64,000 nucleotides of DNA, taken from Bacteroidales bacterium. Its GTDB lineage: Bacteria > Bacteroidota > Bacteroidia > Bacteroidales > GCA-2748055. A program made the position numbers and the translations under genes. Below, one piece after another: positions 1 to 10,523 of the stretch. The notes under the pieces were generated by a model. It did not search any database and was not told the origin of the DNA. It worked only from the letters and a program-made list of their open reading frames with translations. Position 1 is the stretch's first letter; every line of letters starts with the position of its first letter. The DNA lies in contig JAGLOO010000015.1 of the NCBI GenBank assembly GCA_023138875.1, forward strand, positions 62,001 through 126,000. The letters are read 5' to 3'.

Positions 1-1092
1 TCGGATCCTGAAGTATACCCGTTGCAAAAAAAGGGGCACTCTTTTGAGTTCTTAAGGGAAAATGCACACCTGCGCTTCAGAACCAACACGTTCGGTGCTG
101 TATTCAGGATCAGGCATGCCCTCGCATATGCCATACATAAGTATTATAACGACCGTGGGTTTTATTGCCTGCATACGCCCATCATTACTGCTTCCGATGC
201 GGAAGGAGCGGGGGCCATGTTCAAAGTAACGACGTTTGACCTGGACGGAATTCCAAGAAATAAGGAGGGTGATGTTGATTTTACCGAAGATTTTTTTGGC
301 CGGCCCACCAATCTGACCGTTTCCGGTCAACTTGAGGGGGAACTGGGAGCCCTGGCGCTTTCTTCCATCTATACCTTTGGTCCGACCTTCCGGGCAGAGA
401 ATTCAAATACTCCCAGGCATGTGGCCGAGTTCTGGATGATCGAACCCGAGATGGCGTTCTGCGATATCACTGACAACATGGACCTGGCCGAGGATTTCCT
501 GAAATACCTGATCAGGTATACACTGGACCATTGCCAGGACGATCTTGAGTTTTTGAATAAGATGGTAGATAAGGGATTACTGGAGAGGCTCAGGTTTGTG
601 ATGGAACACCCGTTCGAAAGAAAGACCTATTCGGAGGCTGTTGAAATACTGATGAAAGCTGATCGGAAATTTGAATTTCAGGTAGAATGGGGTCTAGACC
701 TGCAGGCTGAGCATGAACGTTATCTGGTAGAGCAGCATTTCAAGCGTCCGGTCATCCTTACAGATTATCCCAGGGAGATCAAAGCATTTTATATGAAGCA
801 GAATGATGACGGGAAAACTGTCAGGGCCATGGATGTACTATTTCCGCTGATTGGTGAGATTATTGGGGGTTCCCAGAGGGAAGAGGAGCTGGATAAACTG
901 CAAAACCGGATGAGAGAGATGAAAATTCCTGAAGATGAATTGTGGTGGTATCTGGAAACTCGTAAATTTGGAACAGTGGAGCATAGCGGATTTGGATTGG
1001 GATTTGAACGATTAATTATGTTTATTACAGGAATGAGCAATATCAGGGATGTAATTCCATTTCCGCGCACACCGAAAAGCGCAGAGTTTTAG
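1..1092 (+). CDS. asnS: Asparaginyl-tRNA synthetase, C-terminal part (5' end outside window)
   Basis: Charges tRNA-Asn with asparagine in the cytoplasm. The reading frame is open from base 1, so the N-terminal anticodon-binding OB fold and part of the linker lie upstream of the window. What remains is the class II catalytic core. Class II motif 2 is visible as [21 protein letters not shown] near bases 388-450, and motif 3 as [12 protein letters not shown] near 985-1025. The protein ends with the RTPKSAEF tail typical of AsnRS. The match to AsnRS rather than AspRS rests on the N-terminal stretch [19 protein letters not shown] and the length of the core. rpoN begins 10 bases downstream on the same strand, so the two are probably co-transcribed. 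Confidence 0.95.
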   Translation, partial: SDPEVYPLQKKGHSFEFLRENAHLRFRTNTFGAVFRIRHALAYAIHKYYNDRGFYCLHTPIITASDAEGAGAMFKVTTFDLDGIPRNKEGDVDFTEDFFGRPTNLTVSGQLEGELGALALSSIYTFGPTFRAENSNTPRHVAEFWMIEPEMAFCDITDNMDLAEDFLKYLIRYTLDHCQDDLEFLNKMVDKGLLERLRFVMEHPFERKTYSEAVEILMKADRKFEFQVEWGLDLQAEHERYLVEQHFKRPVILTDYPREIKAFYMKQNDDGKTVRAMDVLFPLIGEIIGGSQREEELDKLQNRMREMKIPEDELWWYLETRKFGTVEHSGFGLGFERLIMFITGMSNIRDVIPFPRTPKSAEF

Positions 1093-1102
1093 AATATAGG
1101 TT

Positions 1103-2554
1103 ATGCTTAAACAGAGGCTTCAGCACAAACTACTACAAAAACTGTCTCCGCAGCAGATCCAGATGATCAAGCTGCTGGAGATCCCTGCCATTCAGCTGGA
1201 GCAGCGAATCAAAAAGGAAATGGAAGAGAATCCTGTTCTTGAAGAAGGAAATGAGGAGAACCCGTTCGAGGAACAGGAAGAATCTGGCGAGGAACAATCC
1301 GGAGAGCAGCAGGATGAATTTTCCCTTGAGGATTATATGCAGGATGATGAAATTCCCAGTTACCGGTTGAATACCCAGAACTATTCAGCGGATGATAAGA
1401 GGGAGGAGATCCCCTTTACGCTGGGGAGTTCTTTCAGGGAGCAGTTGAAGAGCCAGCTGGGATTGAGGAAACTGACTGAAGAACAGGAAATCCTTGCTGA
1501 ATACATCCTTGGAAATATAGACGATGATGGTTACCTGAGAAGGGAGTTAGAATCCATTGCGGATGACCTGGCTTTTTCAGTAGGCATGGAAGCTTCTTAT
1601 GAGGCCCTTCATGAGGTTATGATGATTATACAGGAATTCGATCCTGCCGGGGTTGGCGCAAGAAACCTTCAGGAATGCCTGCTGCTTCAGATTTCCAGGA
1701 AAGATTTGGAGCATCCTGTAACCGGATTGGCCCACCGAATCCTGAAGAACCATTTTGAGGAGTTTACCAACAAGCATTATGACAAGATCACCCAGAGGCT
1801 TGGAATTACCGAGAAGGAGTTAAAGGAAGCCCTGGAGGAGATCCTCCGGCTTAATCCAAAGCCGGGCGGAGCCATGGGGGATTCCCAGGGGAAGTCCTTT
1901 CACCATATAGTCCCCGATTTTATGCTTGAAGAGAATGAAGGATCGCTTCAGCTCTATCTCAATTCAAACAATGTACCTGAATTGAGGGTCAGTAGAACCT
2001 ATTCAGACATGTTTAAAAGCTATAGTGCCAACAAGGCTTCAGCAACCAGGGATGAGAAAGATGCCATCACTTTTGTAAAACAGAAGCTGGATTCTGCAAA
2101 ATGGTTTATTGATGCCATCAAACAGAGGCAGAACACCATGCTGCTTACCATGAATGCTATACTTGACTACCAGGAGGGCTATTTCTATGATGGGGATGAA
2201 ACCAGGATGCGCCCAATGATCCTGAAGAATATAGCCGATATAACCAACCTGGATATTTCCACTATATCGAGGGTGGTAAACAGTAAATATATCCAGACAC
2301 ATTTTGGTATCTATCCGCTGAAATATTTCTTTTCAGAAGGGATGCAAACCGAAAGCGGTGAGGAGGTTTCCACAAGAGAGATTAAAAAGATCCTGCAGGA
2401 TTGTATTGACAATGAAGAAAAGAGGAAACCTTTAACGGATGACAGGCTTGCTGCCATTCTCAATGACAAAGGTTATCAGATAGCTAGGAGAACGGTGGCA
2501 AAATACAGGGAGCAGCTGGGGCTTCCGGTTGCCAGGCTCCGCAAAGAGCTATAA
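1103..2554 (+). CDS. rpoN: RNA polymerase sigma-54 factor
   Basis: Alternative sigma factor that directs RNA polymerase to -24/-12 promoters and needs an AAA+ enhancer-binding activator. The 483-residue protein has the expected order. A glutamine- and leucine-rich region I (residues 1-47, including LSPQQIQMIKLLEIP) is the activator-interacting domain. A very acidic region II linker covers about 48-95, followed by the core-binding domain. A helix-turn-helix lies around ADITNLDISTISRVVNSKYI. The RpoN box ARRTVAKYRE is at residues 461-470. The length is normal for the family. It lies directly behind asnS and five bases before a PAP2-like membrane gene. No activator gene is seen in this window. 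Confidence 0.97.
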   Translation: MLKQRLQHKLLQKLSPQQIQMIKLLEIPAIQLEQRIKKEMEENPVLEEGNEENPFEEQEESGEEQSGEQQDEFSLEDYMQDDEIPSYRLNTQNYSADDKREEIPFTLGSSFREQLKSQLGLRKLTEEQEILAEYILGNIDDDGYLRRELESIADDLAFSVGMEASYEALHEVMMIIQEFDPAGVGARNLQECLLLQISRKDLEHPVTGLAHRILKNHFEEFTNKHYDKITQRLGITEKELKEALEEILRLNPKPGGAMGDSQGKSFHHIVPDFMLEENEGSLQLYLNSNNVPELRVSRTYSDMFKSYSANKASATRDEKDAITFVKQKLDSAKWFIDAIKQRQNTMLLTMNAILDYQEGYFYDGDETRMRPMILKNIADITNLDISTISRVVNSKYIQTHFGIYPLKYFFSEGMQTESGEEVSTREIKKILQDCIDNEEKRKPLTDDRLAAILNDKGYQIARRTVAKYREQLGLPVARLRKEL

Positions 2555-2559
2555 ATCTG

Positions 2560-3171
2560 ATGGAAATGAAAAAGTCGGCCCTTGTTATTTCTTACCTGTT
2601 CCATCCGCTGTTCATGCCCACCCTGGGCTTGTTGCTGCTATTAAATTCCGGCACTTATATATCCCTGCTCGATCCAGCTGCAAAACGCGCCATCCTGTTT
2701 GTGATGGCCCTGGGTACTCTTTTCTTTCCCCTGATCATGGTCCCTGTGCTATATTACCGAAACCTGATCACCAAACTGCAGAACTCTGCAAGGGAAGAGA
2801 GATTGATCCTCCGGTTGATTATTCTGATCCTCTATATCATTACATTTGTATATTTCGTACGTCTGCCTTTAAGCAGAATCATACATGCCTATGTCTTATC
2901 TATAACCGCCACACTGTTCATGCTGCTTCTGCTGGGTGTAAGATTCAAACTCTGCAGTTATTCGGCCGGACTCGGGGGCTTAACCGGCCTCATCATTGCT
3001 TTGATCCTTCTCTATGACACTCCTCTGCAGGGATTTCTAATGCTTACGTTGCTGGCAGCAGGACTGACGGGGACTGCAAGACTGGTGCTCGGAATCCAGC
3101 GTCCGGGTGAGGTTTATACGGGTTACCTGCTTGGTTTCACGGTGGTACTGGTTACCCTGCTGGTATATTAG
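2560..3171 (+). CDS. PAP2-like multi-pass membrane protein
   Basis: A 203-residue, very hydrophobic protein with about six predicted membrane segments, without a signal peptide. The overall pattern and the C-terminal end (GTARLVLGIQRPGEVYTGYLLG) resemble the membrane PAP2-like proteins often found beside rpoN in Bacteroidota. The residues around RLVLGIQRP and the nearby histidine of the PAP2 signature are incomplete, so lipid phosphatase activity is uncertain. The start follows the rpoN stop by five bases, indicating co-transcription; a second ATG lies two codons on. Its last 20 bases overlap the 3' end of the convergent DUF4296 gene. Function unknown; I infer a role in lipid or envelope metabolism only from the family. 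Confidence 0.6.
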   Translation: MEMKKSALVISYLFHPLFMPTLGLLLLLNSGTYISLLDPAAKRAILFVMALGTLFFPLIMVPVLYYRNLITKLQNSAREERLILRLIILILYIITFVYFVRLPLSRIIHAYVLSITATLFMLLLLGVRFKLCSYSAGLGGLTGLIIALILLYDTPLQGFLMLTLLAAGLTGTARLVLGIQRPGEVYTGYLLGFTVVLVTLLVY

Positions 3172-3538
3172 GTTCGGCTTCGTTTTCGTTCTCATCAAGC
3201 ATTACATTAAGCTTCATGAGCACATCTTTATAGACCTGGTCCAGCAGCAGTGGGTGCTTGCTGTACTCAGTCATGGTTGCGTCAAACTGTTCATGGGTGA
3301 TCTGGTATTTATCAAAGATTGGACTCAGCAGATCAATGCTGTCCGCATCTGCATACCGCCTGTAAAACTTCCGGTCGTTGGTGATCCCGTCCACCAGATG
3401 GATATCCACAATTACATCCACCAGCACCTCATGGGGAACAAATTCATCACCTGTAATGTGCTTTTTCTTCATACATCCGGATGAAACTATCGTAAATAGA
3501 ATTAGAAGAATGCCAGGGATCCGGGAACTCATTGTCAT
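3152..3538 (-). CDS. DUF4296 family lipoprotein
   Basis: Small predicted lipoprotein of 128 residues. The N-terminal hydrophobic segment ends in a lipobox-like TIVSSGC with the lipidated cysteine near residue 22, followed by charged residues. The mature part carries the DUF4296 pattern (VPHEVLVDVIVDIHLVDGI... YQITHEQFDATMTEYSKHP). Family members are common in Bacteroidota, and their function is not established. The ATG overlaps the stop of the upstream sprF-like gene by one base (TAATG), which argues for translational coupling with the giant adhesin operon. The gene ends inside the convergent PAP2-like gene. An accessory role in the SprB/SprF unit is inferred only from position. Confidence 0.75.
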   Translation of the reverse strand: MTMSSRIPGILLILFTIVSSGCMKKKHITGDEFVPHEVLVDVIVDIHLVDGITNDRKFYRRYADADSIDLLSPIFDKYQITHEQFDATMTEYSKHPLLLDQVYKDVLMKLNVMLDENENEAEPNIPAG

Positions 3539-4434
3539 TATTTGATATCATTAAAACGATAACCGATCATGATTTCATGTGTTCCCGTGTTGTATTTTCT
3601 GAGGCTGGTAATACCTATATCATATGCATAGCCAAAAAAGAGTGTCTCTTCGTAGCTGTACCCTAACAGGATCCCGATGGCTTCATGGTAGCGGTAAGAA
3701 ACAGCACCCCACACCATCTTTTTCCACTCGGTTTTTGCAGTCAGATCAAAGCTCAACTCCTTTGGGGCAGTTCCCTTGATCATGACCGATGGTTCTATGA
3801 TCCAGTCAGCGTCCACCTGGAAGCGGTACGCCCCTGTAAGGTTGATGTGTGTCTTTAACCGGTTCAGCCCGTTCTTGTTATCAAATATCTTGATGTTATT
3901 GTTTAGGAGTTGGGCAGCTGAAAGGCCCACATAGAACTCCTCTGCATAGAGGTAAACACCAATACCGGCATCTGGGAGATAGGATGCGCTGACCACCTGC
4001 AGGATGCTCTCATCGGAGACAATTTTGGGATTAAGCTGTGTACCGTCGATGCGGAACTGCATCATGCTGGCAGATATTCCCATAGAGAGTCTGATATCGT
4101 TGTTAATCGCTATGTTATATGCGTAGGAGCCGGTGATCCCGGTCCTGCTTGTGGGGCCCGTAACATCGTTATACACATATCCACCGTAGCCCATATCCAG
4201 GTTTGCATGTGGTCCGTAAAACCCAATGGAATTGGTAAGCGGAGGATCCGCCAGGCCGACCCATTGGAAACGGTGGCTGGTCCTGATCTGGTAGAAATCA
4301 TGTACGCCTGCAATGGCGGGATTGATCACGAAATCGTTGAACATGTACTGGGTATAGTGGGGCATTTGCTGTCCAAGAAGTCCAACAGAACCAGCGAATA
4401 GGGCCAACAGAATGATGTATGTAACTCTTCTCAT
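3538..4434 (-). CDS. PorP/SprF family type IX secretion outer-membrane protein
   Basis: 298-residue outer-membrane beta-barrel protein of the PorP/SprF family. It has a signal peptide (residues 1-21, ending GLLGQ) followed directly by the family signature QMPHYTQYMFNDFVINPAIAG, and ends with a beta-strand and a terminal aromatic region (HEIMIGYRFNDIK). In Flavobacterium, SprF is needed for export and surface attachment of SprB, whose C-terminal type-B signal it serves. Here the gene lies one base downstream of the giant SprB-like gene, so it is very probably its dedicated partner. It is distinct from the second family member at 32274-33215 in the gldK-N operon. Confidence 0.92.
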   Translation of the reverse strand: MRRVTYIILLALFAGSVGLLGQQMPHYTQYMFNDFVINPAIAGVHDFYQIRTSHRFQWVGLADPPLTNSIGFYGPHANLDMGYGGYVYNDVTGPTSRTGITGSYAYNIAINNDIRLSMGISASMMQFRIDGTQLNPKIVSDESILQVVSASYLPDAGIGVYLYAEEFYVGLSAAQLLNNNIKIFDNKNGLNRLKTHINLTGAYRFQVDADWIIEPSVMIKGTAPKELSFDLTAKTEWKKMVWGAVSYRYHEAIGILLGYSYEETLFFGYAYDIGITSLRKYNTGTHEIMIGYRFNDIK

Positions 4435-4435
4435 G

Positions 4436-7400
4436 CTACCTGATTATCGTTACGTTCCCTGTGATGGGTTTAGCACCACTGTATGGAATGATAATAAAAT
4501 AATATGTGCCAACTGGTGCATCTTTTCCACGTGCGGTTCCATCCCACCTGCTTCCATCGTCATAACCCCTTGTTGAAAACAACTGATCCCCCCAGCGACT
4601 GTATACTTCGACGATCATTTCCGGGAATCGGCTGGCATTTTCAATGTCAAAGAAGTCATTAACCCCGTCCCCGTTGGGTGAGAAGACATTGTATGCCCGG
4701 ATATCCTCAATGACTTCGATAAATACGGAATCCACCTCCTCGCATCCGTTTTCATTTGTTCCGTATACATGATACCAGGTAGATACCAGTGGCGTGGCCA
4801 TCGGATTCGGTATGGTATTGTTATCAAGTCCAGTGGAGGGCTCCCACCTGTATGCGATGAATGGACCACCCGTAGCCTCCAGTTCAATAGAAGAGCCTTC
4901 AATGATAAAGGTATCCTCAGTCGCATAGATTCCGGTGAGCGGAAAGATGGATACTGTTACAGAGTCGGTATTGAAGCATCCGTACGGACTGGTCTCCTCG
5001 GTAATGGTCAATACATATATAGTGGTTTCAGTCACGCCTGTAGCTATCGGATCTGCAATATCCGGATCAGAGAGGAATGTGGCAGGGCTCCACTGGGGAA
5101 TGTGGCCTCCCTGTCCGTACAACTGGATGGATTCACCGTGGCAGATGGTGGTATCTGTACCGGCATATGCATTCACGATCACAACGCTGCTGACAACTAT
5201 CATATCAGTCCGGGTGCAGTTATCTGAATCTGTGATTTCGAGGATGTAGTCTCCTGCTACAATGTTCGACCGGTCTTCTTCCGTACTGCCGTCTGACCAG
5301 AGGTAGTTGTAGGTTCCCGAACCTCCCATTACCGTGATATCAATGGCTCCTGTTTCGCTGAATGCGTTACACTCTGCAGCAGTGATATTCCGTGACAGAC
5401 TGATTTCGGAAGGTTCTGTTATGGTGACAGAATCGGTAAATACCTTTCCAATCTCATCCTTAGCCACCAGGTAATAGGTGGAGTTCCCGGGAAGGTTTTC
5501 AAACAGGGCACCCGTAACAAAATTAAATCCGCTATCGATGGAATATTCCACTGATCCCTCGGCATCCTGGGGAACAAACTCTATGGTTCCGTCATTTGCA
5601 CCGAAACAACTCACATGGGTCACATTGACTATTACATCCAGCGGTGGCACATCCAGGATGTCGACCATCTCCTCATATGTACAACCATTCAGATCCCTTA
5701 CAATAACGTGGTAAGTGCCTTCTTCCAGCATGTCATAGGTTGTATCGGGCGAGAATGAGCCGGAAGGACCGTCAATGGTGTATTCATAGGGTGGAGTTCC
5801 ACCTGTGGTTTCCGAAATGGTAATAGAGCCCAGGTTGCCAAAGGTGGCATCTGTTTTCGTGATGGTAGCCATAACGGGATCAGGTTCATTGATGGTGACC
5901 GGCTCTGTAACCGAGCAACCACCCTCATCCAGAACGTAGACAGTATAAGAATCGGCTGGCAGATTGCTGAAAGTACCGGAAGATTGGAAGATCAGGCCAT
6001 CAAGGGAATACTCCAGATTTCCGGTTCCCCCGCTCCCGGTTGCCACGATCACACCCGTTGTATCACCCGAACAAGTAGTAATATCTGTTGTGGTAACTGA
6101 TACGGAAAGCAGGGGCGGATCAATGAAAACAAACGACCCTCCATAGACAAGGCAAAAGTTAAAGTCCCTGATGTACACCTCATAGGTATCGGGGATCAAT
6201 CCGGTAAAGAAGCTGTCCGTTGTCCAGGCACCCTGGTTGTCTATTGAATATTCATATGGAGCCACTCCACCGGAAACATAAATACTGATGCTTCCATCTC
6301 CGGCTCCGTTGCAGCTGATGTTGCGATCAATCAGTGAATCAATCAACAGAACAGGGGGATCTGTAATCGTCAAGGGGGATGAATCGACCGGGCCACAACC
6401 TTCGGCGTCGTCGACCGACACTGTATAGGTGCCGGGCATTAGTCCGCTGAATATCCCTGTTCCATTGGATACGGCACCGGGATTTAAGGTGAAATTCAAT
6501 GGTGCTGTTCCACCCGTAACAGTGACCTCAACAATGCCGTCGCCGGCACCGGCGCAGGTAATTGGGGTTACCAGTTCGGTAAGAATGGAAATGGATGCAG
6601 GTTCTGAAATGGAGACCAGGGTATCCCTGGTGCAATCGTTATCGTCTTTCAGGGTAACCGTATGGTCTCCCGCAGAAAGCCCGTTAAAGGTTCCACCGGC
6701 CTGATAGGAGCCTCCATTGAGTGAATAGGTAATGGTTCCTGTTCCTCCTGAACCTGTCACTGATAACGAACCGGTTGGATCGCCGGAACAACCTGTTACA
6801 TCGGTAATGGTAACATTGTCCACCACGATTTCGGGCGGAGTAAGGATCACCACTGAAGTATCCCTGGTACAACCGTTCTCGTCCTCCATGGTTACCTGGT
6901 AAGGTCCTCCCGGAAGGTTCTGGAAATCTCCCGGAACAACTGGAACTCCACCATTCAATGCATAGGTGATCACACCATTTCCTCCGGTTCCAACAATCAC
7001 GATCCGGCCTTCCAGTGCATCGAAACAGGTGATAATGTCTTCCTGCAGATAGGAATCGACCCTCAACATCGAGGGTTGGGTTATGACATTCAGGTTCCCG
7101 GAAGCGGTACATCCGCTGGCATCCCTTACCACTGTCTGGTAATCGCCGGCAGGTAGGTTGGTGAACAGACTGGTGGAATAGAAATCCACACCACCGTTGA
7201 TGGAATACTCGTAAGGCAAAACTCCTCCAGTTACCACATCGATGGAAATCTGGGCCGAGGAATCACCATAACAGAGATTCTGTCCGCTTTTAGTTTCTCC
7301 GAGGATCTGTATCTCTTCAGGTTCCTGGATGGTAATGGTCTCAGTGACCACACACAGGTTGGCATCCCTGACCCATATGGTATAGAACCCGGGCCCAATA

Positions 7401-10372
7401 CCGGTGAAAGAGTTGCCGGGCTGGTAGGCCGGATTGAGATCACCTAACCTGGAATATTCATAGGGCGGGGTACCTCCGGATGCAGTGACAGTGATGGAGC
7501 CATTCCCATCGCCATAGCAAACAATATCGGTCTTGGCAAGACTGACCGATATGGCTGGAGGTTCGGTGATGGTCACCAGGTCAGGGTACGACACGGAACA
7601 TCCATTGACATCTGTAATGGATAGGGAGTATGTTTCTGCCGCCAGTCCTGTCGGGTCTTCATCTGTCGACTCGGTAGTTCCCAGGCTGTTGGTCCAGTCA
7701 AATGTCAGGGGTGCCGTTCCACCGGTCACATTGATCTCAATGGATCCGCTGGCATCGCCGTTACAAAGTACATCCTGTTGTGATACATAGGTGGCTACAA
7801 TTGGGGTGGGTTCAATGATGGTTTCAAGATCAGGAAAGCTGACCACACATCCATTTCCGTCTGTAATGGTGAGGCTGTAGCTACCTGCTTCAAGCCCGGA
7901 AATATCCTCTGAAGTGGAGGTAAATCCGCCGGGTCCCGTCCAATCAAAACCATAAGGAAGGATGCCGCCAGCCACAGTAATATCAATGGATCCATCCGTT
8001 AATCCACCGCAGGAAATATCGGATTTTATCGAGCTCACCTGGATCTCGGCCGGCTCGAGTATGGTGGCAATATCTGTGAATGCAGAAGAACAGAGGTTTG
8101 CATCGGTAACGGTCACGCTGTATGCACCGGGTTCCAGGCTGGCGATATCTTCGGTAGAAGCCGTGTAACCTCCGGGACCCGTCCAGGCAAATGTATATGG
8201 CACGGTACCCCCGGAGATTGTCAGGTCAATGGATCCGTTGGCTGCGTCAAAGCAATCAATATCCACCTGGGTTGCTGATACGCTGAGTGGAGAAGGCTCG
8301 GTGAGGGTCTGGACAGGCATCACCTGTATGCATCCAAGATCGTCAGTTACTGTAAGAGAATAAAGTCCGGGCATCAATCCAGTAATGTCTTCCGTGGAAG
8401 CTGTGAATCCAAAGGGTCCCGTCCAGCTGAATACATAGGTGGGAGTTCCACCCGACACTGTTGCATCGATGGCACCGTCCGATCCGCCGTTGCAAGAGAT
8501 ATCAGTGAGTAAGAAAGTGGCATCGATGGTAGTATTTTCACTAACGGTAGCCACATCGATGAAATCTTTTATACATCCCAAGGCATCGGTGATGGTAAGG
8601 CTGTAATTTCCTGCTTCCAGGTTTGAAATGTCTTCGGAACTTGATGAGAATCCATTGGGCCCGCTCCATAAGAAGGAGTAAATGGGAGTACCTCCGGCAG
8701 GGGTGATTTCAATGGAACCGGTGGCTGCACCGTTGCAATCCACATTGGTAATGTTGTCAACTGTAACCGAAAGATCTGCAGGTTCGCTGATGGTCACCAG
8801 ATCATTAAAAGCTTCCACACAGCCACTATTATCTGTCACCGTCAGGTCATAGGTGTCAGCCACCAGATCGTTGGGATCTTCCATGCCCGAAGTGTGTCCG
8901 CTTCCATCACCGGACCAGATGAAGTTGAAGGGAGGAGTACCACCGGTGACTGTAATACTAGCCGTTCCGTCATTTCCACCAAAACAGGAAACTTCGGTTG
9001 TTCCATTTACTACTACCGAGATGGGCGCCGGTTCATTGATGGTAAGAAGACTGGAAAATAACTGGCTGCATCCACTGGCATCGGTAATGGTGAGGGAATA
9101 GACATCAGCAGGCATATTGACTGGATCTTCATCCGTCGAAGAGTAACCTGATATGGCCCCTGTCCAGAAAAAGGTATAGGGTGAAGTACCTCCGGAGGGA
9201 GTGATGCTGGCTGTACCATCGGTTCCGCCTGAACAGGTCACATCGGTGGTGCCATCTATTGCAATGGCGAATGGAGCAGGTTCGTTAATGGTGGCAAAGG
9301 AAATAAAAGTTTTTGAGCAGCCATTGGTGTCAAAGATGGTCAGGTCATAGGTGTCTGCAACAAGGATGATAGGATCTTCATCGGTAGAGATGAGACCACT
9401 GAATTGTCCATCCCAGGAGTAGGTGTAGCCCCCTGCTCCCCCGCCGGCTGTGACCTGGGCAATCCCGTCATTTCCTCCATTGCAGGTGACGTCGGTTGTG
9501 TTGTCAAGGATAGCAGTAATATCCGGTGGTTGACTGATATTGATGGGACCATCATTGGCCGAGCACATGTTTCCGTCATACACGGTAATAAAGTAATCAC
9601 CGCTTTCAAGGTTTGTGATATCTTCTGTTGTGGAAGTAAAGCCACCCGGCCCGGTCCATTCATAGGTATAGCCTGATCCAATTCCCGAAGGGGTGCCCCC
9701 CCCGGGGGTGATGGAAATGGATCCGGTATTATCGCCAAAACATGCAACATCGGTTATGTTGTCGGTGGTAATGGTAATGGGTCCGGGATTGTTGATGGTG
9801 AGTACCGGGGTTACATCCGTGGAAGGGCACCCGTCCTTATCACTCACTGTAACGGTATAATCTCCCTGGGGAAGTCCGGAAAAGAATCCGGTTTCATTGG
9901 TTTGGTTAACCGGTCCCGTCAGGTTAAAAATGAAATTGCCCCCTTCTCCTGTGGCTGTCACCGTGATGGTTCCGTCATTTGCCCCGTTGCAGGTAATATT
10001 GGTAGCTATGGAGGAGGTAATAGTAATGGGATTGGGACCATCGATGGTAGCAAAAGTGAATCCATCTGCTGTTCCGGCATCCTCGTCGGATACGATAATT
10101 ATGTAATTGGTATATTTATCATGTCCGGTAAAGGTAAAGTTCTGTGCGGCGATGGGGCCTGAACTCTCAACGGGGACTGCACCCCTCACAAGCAGGTAGG
10201 TGTATAATCCAATTCCGCCCGAAATGTTGATCGTGATGGTACCATCGGACCCTGATCCACAAGACACGTCTGTGGTTGAAACGCCGGTAATGATTATGTC
10301 CTGCGCCTGAAGGGCCATGAAAGATGAAATGAGTACAAGGATCGCAAATGTTGAACTCCTGAATATTTTCAT
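4436..10372 (-). CDS. Giant SprB-repeat adhesin with type-B T9SS sorting domain
   Basis: 1978-residue secreted surface protein. Residues 1-23 form a signal peptide (ending MALQAQ). Then come about 21 SprB-type repeats of 70-95 residues, each beginning with a pattern such as DVTCNGGNDGTASI and containing a GGTxPYxFxWTG or GGVxPYEYSI core and a DxxGC turn. The last 330 residues hold two Ig-like modules, followed by the gliding-motility-associated C-terminal domain (FSPNGDGVNDFF ... VEVYSRWGDQLF ... DAPVGTYYFIIIPY), the type-B export signal of T9SS. SprB in Flavobacterium is the mobile gliding adhesin; this one is much shorter than the roughly 6500 residues of that protein. It is followed by its SprF partner and a DUF4296 lipoprotein. 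An attachment or gliding role is inferred. Confidence 0.93.
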   Translation of the reverse strand: MKIFRSSTFAILVLISSFMALQAQDIIITGVSTTDVSCGSGSDGTITINISGGIGLYTYLLVRGAVPVESSGPIAAQNFTFTGHDKYTNYIIIVSDEDAGTADGFTFATIDGPNPITITSSIATNITCNGANDGTITVTATGEGGNFIFNLTGPVNQTNETGFFSGLPQGDYTVTVSDKDGCPSTDVTPVLTINNPGPITITTDNITDVACFGDNTGSISITPGGGTPSGIGSGYTYEWTGPGGFTSTTEDITNLESGDYFITVYDGNMCSANDGPINISQPPDITAILDNTTDVTCNGGNDGIAQVTAGGGAGGYTYSWDGQFSGLISTDEDPIILVADTYDLTIFDTNGCSKTFISFATINEPAPFAIAIDGTTDVTCSGGTDGTASITPSGGTSPYTFFWTGAISGYSSTDEDPVNMPADVYSLTITDASGCSQLFSSLLTINEPAPISVVVNGTTEVSCFGGNDGTASITVTGGTPPFNFIWSGDGSGHTSGMEDPNDLVADTYDLTVTDNSGCVEAFNDLVTISEPADLSVTVDNITNVDCNGAATGSIEITPAGGTPIYSFLWSGPNGFSSSSEDISNLEAGNYSLTITDALGCIKDFIDVATVSENTTIDATFLLTDISCNGGSDGAIDATVSGGTPTYVFSWTGPFGFTASTEDITGLMPGLYSLTVTDDLGCIQVMPVQTLTEPSPLSVSATQVDIDCFDAANGSIDLTISGGTVPYTFAWTGPGGYTASTEDIASLEPGAYSVTVTDANLCSSAFTDIATILEPAEIQVSSIKSDISCGGLTDGSIDITVAGGILPYGFDWTGPGGFTSTSEDISGLEAGSYSLTITDGNGCVVSFPDLETIIEPTPIVATYVSQQDVLCNGDASGSIEINVTGGTAPLTFDWTNSLGTTESTDEDPTGLAAETYSLSITDVNGCSVSYPDLVTITEPPAISVSLAKTDIVCYGDGNGSITVTASGGTPPYEYSRLGDLNPAYQPGNSFTGIGPGFYTIWVRDANLCVVTETITIQEPEEIQILGETKSGQNLCYGDSSAQISIDVVTGGVLPYEYSINGGVDFYSTSLFTNLPAGDYQTVVRDASGCTASGNLNVITQPSMLRVDSYLQEDIITCFDALEGRIVIVGTGGNGVITYALNGGVPVVPGDFQNLPGGPYQVTMEDENGCTRDTSVVILTPPEIVVDNVTITDVTGCSGDPTGSLSVTGSGGTGTITYSLNGGSYQAGGTFNGLSAGDHTVTLKDDNDCTRDTLVSISEPASISILTELVTPITCAGAGDGIVEVTVTGGTAPLNFTLNPGAVSNGTGIFSGLMPGTYTVSVDDAEGCGPVDSSPLTITDPPVLLIDSLIDRNISCNGAGDGSISIYVSGGVAPYEYSIDNQGAWTTDSFFTGLIPDTYEVYIRDFNFCLVYGGSFVFIDPPLLSVSVTTTDITTCSGDTTGVIVATGSGGTGNLEYSLDGLIFQSSGTFSNLPADSYTVYVLDEGGCSVTEPVTINEPDPVMATITKTDATFGNLGSITISETTGGTPPYEYTIDGPSGSFSPDTTYDMLEEGTYHVIVRDLNGCTYEEMVDILDVPPLDVIVNVTHVSCFGANDGTIEFVPQDAEGSVEYSIDSGFNFVTGALFENLPGNSTYYLVAKDEIGKVFTDSVTITEPSEISLSRNITAAECNAFSETGAIDITVMGGSGTYNYLWSDGSTEEDRSNIVAGDYILEITDSDNCTRTDMIVVSSVVIVNAYAGTDTTICHGESIQLYGQGGHIPQWSPATFLSDPDIADPIATGVTETTIYVLTITEETSPYGCFNTDSVTVSIFPLTGIYATEDTFIIEGSSIELEATGGPFIAYRWEPSTGLDNNTIPNPMATPLVSTWYHVYGTNENGCEEVDSVFIEVIEDIRAYNVFSPNGDGVNDFFDIENASRFPEMIVEVYSRWGDQLFSTRGYDDGSRWDGTARGKDAPVGTYYFIIIPYSGAKPITGNVTIIR

Positions 10373-10523
10373 AGAGACTTCCCGGTTAAAACATACCTGA
10401 TACTTATATTGAGCTAATAATTACAATACAACTTTACCCTTTGTATGGTTGCAAAAGGTGACGTTATTAATTCTCAGGTGCTCATAAAATTAGATGATCT
10501 GCAGATAGGAGATACACAAAGTT

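Noticed and set aside
4615-9750. Several long frames on both strands inside the giant adhesin gene
   Set aside because: They come from the regular repeat structure and codon bias of the SprB repeats; none has a recognisable domain.
4700-10250. Repeated sequence units every 210-285 bases that could suggest a CRISPR or satellite array
   Set aside because: The repeats are diverged, coding, and translate to SprB domains; there are no short identical repeats with unique spacers.
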